Assembly: GCA_014529385.2 (NCBI GenBank)
Contig: CM043943.1
Location: forward strand, 105,602,855 to 105,666,854
Origin: Adiantum capillus-veneris
Taxonomy: Eukaryota; Streptophyta; Polypodiopsida; Polypodiales; Pteridaceae
Direction: 5' to 3'
DNA length: 64,000 bases
The notes beneath the pieces are model-generated. The model was given only the letters and a program-made list of their open reading frames with translations. It did not search any database and was not told the DNA's origin. Shown one piece after another: positions 24,201 through 35,424 of this stretch (within the stretch, counting starts at the first letter, position 1; every line of letters starts with the position of its first letter). A program made the translations under genes and the position numbers.

Positions 24201-27200
24201 TACACAGTTTCTGGACAGCTGCCCCTGCCCGACCCCCCCGATCCATGCCCACACACATGTGCTTTTTTCACTGCTTAGATGGTGAGGAAGGTGAAACCGG
24301 CCTGTACTTTCAAAAAGGGTGGTAGACTTTAGACTTAAACCTTATTTGCTTTCACCCATTTAATTTGTCGTCCACTTTACCTGTACTTTCAAGACACAAC
24401 AAAGGGGAGAGGGATACAGGCTGCTAGATTGCACCTGTATGAGAAGACCGACACCAGATTGGCCCCTAACTTAGGCGCCCCTTTCGGTATTTCTTTATTG
24501 TTTAAAAGAGGGAAAAAACGTTGTGGTTCCCTACAAGCTGCCCCGCACAAGCTTGGCTGAATTTCAATTGTTCCGGCCCGATTTCGGTAGCATAACTGTA
24601 CTAGGACCCTTCACAATCAATATTCCCACGCATTGAATGACTTTCCCGACGCATACAGGCACTTTGCAAAACCTGGCGAGAATCTGCAGCACGCTGAATT
24701 CTCTGTTTTCAGCCCCGAAAATGCGCCAGATCACCTGTACAGCGGTCCCCTCGCGTCCCCGAACCTCCTGGGGGTATTAGGGACAGTCTAGGGCCAAACC
24801 CTAAACCTGCAAAAATACACAGCAGGCTGTAATTTACTGTTTCGGGCTCTGTTTCGCGTGCCGGTCGCATCCGTAGCAAGTCCTCGAGCCCCCGCACCTG
24901 TAGGGCTACTTGCCCTTTGAATCGGACGAGATTTTTGGCGTGAAACCTCTCCGAATTCACCTGCACCTGCGGGGGATTAGCCGCTAGCTAATCCAGTACC
25001 TGTGCAAGAGGATCTTGCCTCGGCAATCGCGCATGAACCCACACAACTGTACATTGGTCAATTGAAAAGCCCACTAGAGGGGCATAGCATACTGCTATAG
25101 GGGGGAGAGAGGGCAAAGAGTAGCATACTCCGGAGGTAATGATGCGAACACATTTTCACGTCCCAAAATAGCAGTTCCCTAAATTTTAGGAGATGCTACC
25201 ATTGTATCTTTCTAGGTCATCTGACCCCCTTTGTACATTGCAGCCACACCCAGAACTGAAATGTAGCCTCTGTAGCAAAGGATTCCACTTTGGCTAGTCA
25301 ATGACCCCACTTTGGCTAACCATAGTCCTTGTCCAACCTTAGTGCTCTCTTGCCCTCACGCCAGGACTCCCTCTGGACAGTTCCACACTAGCTATGCAAT
25401 GCAAGGTAGTTAGATTTCCCGAGGGGTGTTTCCAAAAAGTGAGTAAATAAATAATAAGAAAGAAATCAACAAAAAGGATAGATAGTAGTCACACGTTGGT
25501 GACAGAAGGCCATTGACAGGATGAGGACTGGGAGAGCATATGATCATGATGGCTTAGTGGTTGAGCATTTCATGCATGCCAGAGATCTACTAGCAGAGCT
25601 TCTAGCAGTTATGTTTAACCATGCCATGTGTGAGGGCTTACCTAATACTTGGAGCCTTTCTACGATTGTACCCATCTTCAAGTCAGGAGACCCTATGGAG
25701 CCTGGGAATTATCGCACTATCATGATTGGACACACATTGGCACAGTTGTACGCATCCATTCTTGAGCAGCAGCTGAGTAGATGGGCAGAGAGGGAAGGGA
25801 TACGTGCAACTGGGCAGGCAAGTTTCAGGAGAGGCTTTTCTACTCTTGACCATATCTTGACACTCAGAGCCGTCATTGAGGAGGGCAGATCACATGGGAG
25901 ACGGATCTATTTTAGCTTTGTGGACTTCCGCAAAGCATTCGACACAGTACCCAGAGCTAGATTGATGCGCAGATTACAGGAGATGGGAGTACCCACAGAG
26001 CTCATTTGGGGGATCATGGCATTGTCCAGGTCAGTAGTGGGGCATGTACGCACCTCAGAGGGTTTGTCCGCACCAGTTCACTCCACTATTGGTGTGAAGC
26101 AAGGCTGCCCGCTCTCTCCTACTCTATTTGGTATGTATGTGGATGAGGTTGCTGACTACATTGAGAGAGATGGTGATAGAGGTGCACAGATGGCAGGGAC
26201 ATGCTCTTGCTCTATGCTGATGATATTGTGTTGATCTCCGACTCTCCAGAGGGGATGCAACGTCACTTGGATGCTCTGCATAGATTTGCCCACGAAAGTG
26301 GTTTGTCTGTCAACCTTGGTAAAACCAAGGTCATGGTATTTAATACCACCCCACAGTGGATCAGGAGGTTAACGCCCGCATTCACATACGGCCAGGAGAC
26401 GGTGGAGTACACAGATGCTTACACTTACCTTGGAGTGGTTTTTAGTGGACCAGGATTTTCACTGAGGAGAGCAGAAGAGACTAGATTGACCAGAGCCCAT
26501 GCAGCATTGGGCAGACTGGAGAGGATGTGTTCACAAGTTCAGTTTCAGGAGCATCGGACGAAGCTCTGGCTATTTGACACTTTAGTGGCGTCTGCATTGC
26601 TCTATGGAGCTGAGATATGGGGACCTTCATTGGATCATCACGGGAGGACAGGTCGCACTGATGGGTGGGGTGACATGGAGAAGCCTTTGGTCTCTATGAT
26701 CTCGCGGCTCATAAGAGCCAAGGCTTCAGTACCACGTGCCATTATCCGAGCAGAGCTTGCTGCCCCCCCACTAGTAGTCGAGGCGCTTACCAGATCTGTC
26801 TCCTTCATACACCGCATGTGGGAACTTCCCAGAGACAGATATGTCCGCCTTGCACTTGAGTCCTCTCGACAGTTAGCCATGCAGGGAGATACAGCATGCT
26901 GGTATGGTGAAATGACATCATGGTTTCAGGCGCATGGGTTCAGCACAGACAGATTGCCCCCCTTCCAGTACTCATTAGAGGCACCCTCTCTGACTCTTAC
27001 ACAGTCCAAGATCACCAGGCTCATCCGACAGGACCTGGCTCAGCTAGACATCAGGAAGACATGGATACAACCAGCACAGGAGCTGGGCACGAAGATGGCT
27101 TTCTACAGAGAGCATCTTCTCCAGCTTACAGAGGACGGTTTTGTGACGAGGCCCAGATACATGGACACTCACTTGTCTCATGGGATACGATGTGCTATTG

Positions 27201-27961
27201 GCCAAATACGCACATCTTCACACCAGTTGTGGATCGAGACTGGGAGATACAGTGGAGTACCAGCAGAGGCAAGGACATGCCCCCTGTGTGGCATGGAGCC
27301 AGAGATAGAGTTGCACTACACATGCCACTGCCCCGTCTACTACGAGATACGAGGCCGCTTCCACTGCTTGTTCAGAGAGGGCTTTGGACCACTCTCCAGA
27401 GTCATGCAATACGAGGATCAGAGATGCTTGGGTTTGTTTCTACTCGAGCTGCGCCGACACAGAGAGAGCTTGATAAGAGGAGAGGCTAGCCAATCTCAGA
27501 GACACATCACAGACTTCTTTAGAGCAGACACTGGACACCCGGAGGAGCCACTACCACAGCAGAGCTCGTCGCTTCACATCAGAGGCACACTGATCGACCG
27601 GGCGACCGAGTTGGGGAGATCCAGACGCCCACGACTGCGCAGCGTGGAGGACTACACAGCATCGACGAAGGCTACATCAGAGGCTTCGGATCACTTTGGC
27701 CCGACATGCACGACGTCCGGTCAGACTACTGACCATGGAGGAGATTGATGAGATCCGCCAGCGACCGATACTGGATCTCTTGTGATTTAGCTACCCCAGC
27801 TAGCTGCTCTGCCCCGTTCACACCTAGCAGTCCAAGATTCCATAGTATATTTGTTTTGTCATTTTGTCATTTTGTTACTCTGACTTTGTATCAGATCCAC
27901 CACATTGTAACTTTTTGGTCTCATAGGTCACTTTGGCCTTTTGAAGACGTTAATATTCATT

Positions 27962-28053
<92 letters not shown>

Positions 28054-31000
28054 GTGTGTGTGTCCGCATGCAGAAAAAAACAGCTTGACCAAGTTACAAG
28101 CCCATAGGCAACACATAAAAATGGCACTAGTAGTGAATCTCCCCGAAATATTACAATTACAACAAATACCCACCAGAGATACAGAGTCACAAAAGATGGG
28201 TAATACATCCACAAGGAGGCCAAAAACTCCACCACGATAACTCCAATATCAGACTTCGGTGCACCCCAACAGAAGAAACATCACCATTGCACAAACACTC
28301 TACACCAAACTCTGGGAGAGAGAGAGAGCCTCCAGCCATCCTAGAATCAACCAATAGGCTATGGCATACTTCAACCTGCAAACAAGCAAGTCGAAGAAGA
28401 GGCTGAACCCACCCACACCCAGCACATCCCCAAAACATCCACCAAGTGCAAAGACAAGCTTTCCCTATATAAGTTTATAGCTGACGATGGCACAGTCCAT
28501 AAGCTGTTCCATAGTGTTCACTAGCTTGAAAGACGATATCTTGGAATGGAGAAGGTAATCCAATGGTATATCGCTCACACTCATCCTCCAAAGTTAGAAT
28601 TTGTAGAAGGAAAATGGAAGATAGACAACACCAAGATTTTTTATTTGAATCTTCCATATTTCGGTCGCTATCCTCTTCAAGTTACCCCATTTTGCTAAAA
28701 ATTGTCCTTCGAATAAAGATGTCAGGCAACTATGAGCAAAACTATTCTTGAAGGCTTGCTATGTCCTTGGAGCATGAGGCTTTGTGGACCATTGCATAGC
28801 ATTGTCCTTGAGAAAAAAGGCTGCTCGGGAAACTTTGGATTCTTTCGTGTAATAGCAGAGTCAATAGATGTTGTTGAGTTGTCAAAGATCTTGTAAAGCT
28901 TGCGTTCGATCTTTGACTCCAAAAAACATAAAGAATTTGACTGAAGAACCACCATCCTTGAAAAATCATTGGTTGGGGAAGAGCCGGTACCATTGGTGGT
29001 GGGAACAAATAAGAATAAGGGTTCCAACAATGAAACCCAAGGGGTGGTGTCCGAGGAGGTACACGAGAAGGTCCTACAACCATCTAACAAAAACATCTAC
29101 AAGAGGGATAACAAAATCCGCAAACTGTCGACTCATAAGCTGTCGGGTGTCAGAGGGTCTAGCACTCGAGGCAAAACGGGCGGCATCATGAATTTCAAGA
29201 ACTCATGAATAGTTTGCAAAACCAGCAATCTGTGCTGAGGATGGCTCAAAAGTAAGTCGTGCAACTCGTCATTTGAGATAGTGGAAGGAGGGAAGAAAGT
29301 CCCACCCATTTTGCAAATAAGGACAAGATATTTGAGGCAAACAAGTATGTGCAAGATATGGATGAAAGCTGGAAATATGGCTCAAAAGTAAGTCGTGCAA
29401 CTCGTCATTTGAGATAGTGGAAGGAGGGAAGAAAGTCCCACCCATTTTGCAAATAAGGACAAGATATTTGAGGCAAACAAGTATGTGCAAGATATGGATG
29501 AAACATACAGGAAGATAAAGATAGCTCTTGAGAAAACTCGGGCTAAGCAAAAGAAAGCCGTTGATTGCCACCAACGTAGACTTGTATTTTCACTTGATGA
29601 CTGGATCCTTTTGCGCTTTGAAAAGGCCAGGTTAAGGAAAAGGAAAGGCAAGAAACGTTTGTTTCCAAAGTTTAGTATGCAATATTATGGTCCTTTTCAA
29701 ATCTCAGATAAGATAAGCTATGTAGCTTACAGGTTGAAGCTACCAGAAGGCTGGAAAATACATAATGCTTTTCATGCCAGCCTTCTAAGGCCCCTTTGTT
29801 GGTGATGTGCCACAAATATCATGCTTGATGAGGAACAACCCGAAGTGGAATAATTGGATGAGATTCTTGTACCTGAAGGCTGAATAGATATTGGCACATA
29901 AGGAAAGGAAGGTTAGAAGAAAGTTTGCAAAACGCTACTTGGTGAAGTTCAAGAACTGGATGCAAAATAGATGGAAGAGTTTGAATTGGTCGCAACTATA
30001 TGATGAAGCCTTTCAAATGAGCCCACTGTGACTTGATGTAGCTCTATGAGCAATGTAAGAGCATGGTTCATGATGCTCATGTAGTTAAGCAATTGTATCT
30101 ACTCTTTCCACACAAATTTTGAGTGCAAAAGTTTGTACTTGAGAGTACACCAGAAGACTTCTATGTTTGATACATGTGTGGTAGCCAAGTTGGTGGGATT
30201 GTTTAATCATCGAACGCTACATTTCTGGAAGCATGTATATCTTTGATTCCCATCATAAGTATATGTGATATCACAAGATATCAACGTGTATTATTGGCAT
30301 GAAAAGTATTTCAAGGGATGGACATGTCACCAATAGGTGTATTTTCCTTGTTCCCTTCTTTAAACAGATATTTTTTTATTTTATTTTACTTGTTTCCCTT
30401 GAAATCCTTGAAAAGGTGCAAGCGGACATTGCATGGCCAGTGTAAAATGGCTGTAGCCAAACGGGTTTCTCACATTCAGAATCTAGGTCGGTCAATCAAG
30501 GACTAATCCAACCAGTTAGCACTAAATTCTAATGAGTATGGAAGCTTGTGTGCGCCTAAATAGCATTTGGGCCAATCTGCAAGTCCATGACACCTTTATA
30601 AGTCGGGAGGGGTTTGGAAACGGAACCATAAGGGGCATAGTGGACACATGGTTGAAGGAGAGCCACTTGCCAGCTTCACTTTCGTGTATCTCTCTCTCCC
30701 TTACACATATGGTAATGCCCCACTAGCTTGGCTCCTCAAACAACTATGTAAGTGCAAGTGATGTATTTCCCATACTTACTTCCACTATCTGATAAGCCTT
30801 GAATCAACTGTTCACAAAAGGCACGACAAAGAGTATCAACATTCAAACGGCCAAACCGCCATGAGATGGAATCCCAACTTCGGAGCATAAAGAACCTTGA
30901 AGGCGTGCATACCCCTCTCTCGTCTAGAATCCACTCCATGGTAACCCTCGCTTTGAAGAGAAATCTCTGATTTCTTGCCAATGAAAATGGAACTAGAGTG

Positions 31001-31905
31001 TCATTAAATGTTGGAGAACAGATCTTTTGAAGGTGCCATGTGTAGGTAGCATCTTTACATGAACAAAGGCTACCCTAGCCTTTACTACGCGATGAAGTAG
31101 AAGCCTCACCAACTTGCTTTGGACACTTCCACCAACAATGGCCATTTTCTTCACAATCGATCCGCTATAAGCACCCTTCTCAACAACCATCTTGTTGGTA
31201 TTGTTGTTGCTTTTCGTTTCTCTTTTGCTTCTTGTTGTTATGGTTGTTGAAAGATCGGCCAAGGCTTCAAAGCTTGGCTTCTTCCCTACATTGGAACGCT
31301 CCTCCTGGTCCAATACCATTGGAACAATCTCATTGCATGTGATAGTATTCAGTCAACGACTCATAATCAGTGAAGAATAAAAGTTGGAAGGAGGTTGTCA
31401 CAACCAACATGAAGGACTCACCGAGAGGACAAGCGACTAGAGTTAAAATCTCTAACCTTGAAAAAAAACTGAAGATGTGGCCGTGGGCCTAAAAGAGTTA
31501 GGAAATTGAAATCTAACCCTGCCAACTTGAAGAGCACCATCCGAGGGGCCTATAGACAAAAGCGTGCAGCCTGGTTGGCTGACTGCAGCATTAACATGCC
31601 ACACGGCACTGCTCTACGGATTTCCACAATTTGCACTGGCAGCTTTTGGCACTTTGGGCGCATGCTTTGGAGTACGAGTGCTTTTGGCGTTGAGTGCTTT
31701 TGGGTCAAGTGCTTTTGGGGGCTCTGTTTTTGGGCATCCCTTGTACTATTTAAAAGTGTGCCTAGAGGGCCACTCTCGAGGGCATCTGGACACAGACTCT
31801 TGAAGAGCCCTCGGGGAGGTGTACCTTTGCGAAGCAATCATAAAGAAATACCAAAAGCAGTGCTAGGGCAGTGCATCTAGGGATGGAACTCCGCCGTTCC
31901 ATGTC

Positions 31906-31989
<84 letters not shown>

Positions 31990-32680
31990 TAGAATGGGGC
32001 TGTATTTTGTGTACATAAGAGACCTCTAGAGATGCACAATGGCCTCTCACAAAGGAAGTACAAAAGTGGGCTAACAAGGTGTGAACTACATATACATCAA
32101 CGTGGCCTATATGATGAATGTAAAAGGAACCGCTGTGGGAGTGCATAATGCAATGTGATGTGGCCACGATCTCGACGCAAAAGAAATGACGATCTTGCCC
32201 ATCTGTGAAGAAAGACGCATTGACACTGCTTCGTTGCCCTTGAGGAGCCTGGTTGTCAAAACAGTGGACGTAGGGGAGGACTAAGAACCCAGAATGTGGG
32301 CACAGCGAGCCCTTCCACATGGTCCAAAGCGTAATGCTGCGTATCATGGTGAAAACTGAGTTTTGATGGCAGAAATCCAACTCATGACCTGCATCTGGTA
32401 TCATCCGTAGAGTATATACCTAGATGAATCCAAGATAAGCGCAGATTCACCCTTGAAGGAAAGTGTCACAAACTGGTGATGTGGCTGCCCAGTACTCACA
32501 CACACCCCTGGCAAGGACTCCCTAGCAGGCTGAAAAGGGTGACGTGGCTGCCCAGTACACTGAAATGCTGACGTGGCAAGGTTGAAGGGCCACGTGGCAG
32601 GCTGTATGGACGTCCGCGTTTGGCGGCGCTTTTTGCGGGCAGATCAGCGGCACTTTGGGCATTGCTTTTGGCTACGCAAT

Positions 32681-32738
<58 letters not shown>

Positions 32739-35380
32739 TTTATTGCCTTGCTTTATTCACTCATGCAAAAGAGAGCCAGTAAGAGAGAGAGAGAACCTGT
32801 TTGCTTTATTTGATGCAAGAGGTTTAGAGAGAGAGAGAGAGAAGCCTCTCTTGCTTTAATTTCAAAGCTTTTAATTTTGAATGCTTTTGGGAACAGCTTT
32901 TGGGGCTCTGCTTTTAGCATCCCTTGTAATCTTTAAATATGCAGGCAGGGCCTCATAACTCAAGGCATCTGGACGTAGAGTCTGAGTGTGAGCGCTTGCT
33001 TGTACTCTTGTACTTTGAACACAGATTAATACAAAAAGAAATACCGAAAGGGGCGCCAGGCAGTCTTGGGGCCAATATCTCTAGGCACAGAACTCCGCTG
33101 GGCCAGTGTCGAATCAATTGTGAACTGTGAACCGTTTTGAAGTGATTATTTGTGGTGTCGTGGTAGATTCTGGACTTGGAGTGTCCAAGTTTGTTACAGT
33201 GGTATCAGAGCAAGGCCGATTTCTCTTCTATGGGAAATCAAATCCCTTTTTTTTTCCGCAGCACCTATGGCTTCAGGCAAAGATCAATCGACTTCCTCAG
33301 CATCCGGCGATGCGGGAAGAGACCACAACGAACATTCACGCGAGTATGGCCCGCCTCGGCCTACTCAGGCGGAGCTCAAAGAGATGGAGCATCAACGAGT
33401 GATCGGTGATTTCTTGTCACTGAAGCACTTTTCGAAAAAGCAGATGCGACGGGCTACCCTCCTGTCACAGTTTAAAAATTGTCCATGTTCAAGGCCAGAA
33501 GAATTTAGTGGCAGATGCATTGTCTCGGAAGCCCTTGGTTCTCGCTATTTCCGCGATTCATCACAGAAGCTTCGAGGATATGGTTAATCAATACGCCGCG
33601 GATCCTGACTTTGTTGATATTTTTACTAGGATACATAATTGAGAGACAATTTCAAGCTATTCCATACGAGATGGCTGTTTGATGCGGAAAACGATGTTCT
33701 GTGTTACACAAACCCTTGAGGGAAAAGGTTTTGACAGAGTGCCATTGACCACCTTTTACAGGCCGCGCAGCATAGATACTACCTTAGAATGCAGTTAAGC
33801 CCGATCATTTGGCAAAATTGTTTGTCTCACAGATTTTCCGAATATATGTCCATTGCTTTGGACAGAGATCCCCGGTTTACTAGGTTGTTTTGGAGAGCAA
33901 TCTGGAAGAACATTGGCACGTCTACATCGAAAGTATTTAGTCAAGTTCAAGAATTACACCCCTTTAGATGCAAAGTGGATGACTGAGTCCGATCTCAAGG
34001 ACTACCCAGACATCTTGATGACGAAGTTAAGGTCAAATGCTTAGAACCAAGAGGGATGTAACAATGTCAGACTTTGTAAATAATTAATTATATACGAGGA
34101 AATAATTATATGATAAGTTGTGTGCACATCAGAATAGATCTAGCAGTTTTGGGGCCTCAGGTGCGCCCAAATTTGGGCCAGAGCATCTCAAGGAGACCCT
34201 AGCAGAAAATACCCTGAAGCCCTAGTGATTGGGAAGTCGAATCTTCAATAAAGGGGGAGATAGTAGCCTCAGATTTCAGGCTCAAACAATTACGCATGTC
34301 AGTGCAGGCATAGGAATGAGATGGGGTCCTTAGAACAAGGGTAACCCTAAGACTTGAATTATTTTTACGGGTTTAGGATAAGTCAATTAAACTATTTTAA
34401 ATGGTTAGTGCCGAACAAAATGGCCGGACAAGTGCGAACATGTAATGCCAGAGCAGTATCGGTACGCCATTGTGCTTGAGAGCAGCTAACATTTCATTAG
34501 TAGCATCTGTGTGTGCAGTTGTGAGTTAATTTGCACATTTCATTAATAGCCTAAGGACTTTTTAATGTGAAAGTTGAATGGTTTTAAAGTTATTAAGTGT
34601 GCCAAGTACCAATACTAAGTGGCTCTCTCACTCTCACTCTTACCCTCTTCTCTTCTTCTAGCACCCCCTCTTCTAGCGCCCCCTCTTCCTGCTGGCTTGA
34701 TAAGAGAACCCCCTCCCCCACTTCTCAGTGTTGGCAGTGCTCCTACCCCCCTATTGTGAGTATGCTCTACGCATTGGAGCCCTCCATGGAAGCTTGAGAG
34801 CAGCCCCTTGCGACATATGTGGTGGCCTCCTAGAACAAGGGTTCTCATAGCCATAGCCAGCTTTTGGTGAAGTTTCATCGCGAGAAGTTGCAGCAGGCAC
34901 TCTCTTCGTAGAGTATGGTGGCTGTAAATTCTTTATTTTCAGCCCTTAATCATCTCTTTTAGGGTGAATTTCAGCAAAGCACTCATAGAATTTAGTTCTT
35001 CTCTACCTACACTACGCATACACCAAGTTTGGCGCGATTTCATCACGAAAAAGGTCTCTATTTCGGCATTGGAACGTGCTCAGGTAACATTTTCAGGTTA
35101 TGTGCAGAAAATTACAACAAGCATGTGTGTGTGCTTTTTGCGTGTTTCTCCCTTGTTTTTATTGCAGGAATGATTATGCATAAAAAAAGACTTTGCAAGT
35201 TGGTAAAACTTCTTCTGTTGTTTCTAGGGTTTAGGCCCCTCGACCGGGGATCTGCAGGTTGGCTCCGTTCTTCAATGGCCTGACACATAGCAGTTTGTGA
35301 CACCCTCATTCGTGCATATTGTGCAAACCCTTGTACTTCTCTTGTATATGTAAAGAATCAAGATTGACCTCGAGAGGCTT

Positions 35381-35424
<44 letters not shown>

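Larger units (their letters stand above)
12252..27964 (+). mobile_element. APE-type LINE, near full ORF2, split by nested insertions
   Basis: LINE segments are 12252-13301, 23953-24286 and 25510-27964, about 3.8 kb once the inserts are removed. The order is an apurinic-type endonuclease, a linker, reverse transcriptase and a C-terminal Cys/His domain, then a 3' tail with GGTCTCATAGGTCA. The sequence starts only a few codons before the first endonuclease motif, so either the 5' end is truncated or the family lacks ORF1. (CT)n flanks it on both sides (12186-12251 and 27965-28050). It lies antisense within kinase intron 5. Several frameshifts and stops make it inactive. Confidence 0.88.

Noticed and set aside
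34057-35302. Confident 3' LTR for the deleted gypsy element
   Set aside because: The interior shares no clear similarity with the putative 5' LTR; kept only as a low-confidence feature.
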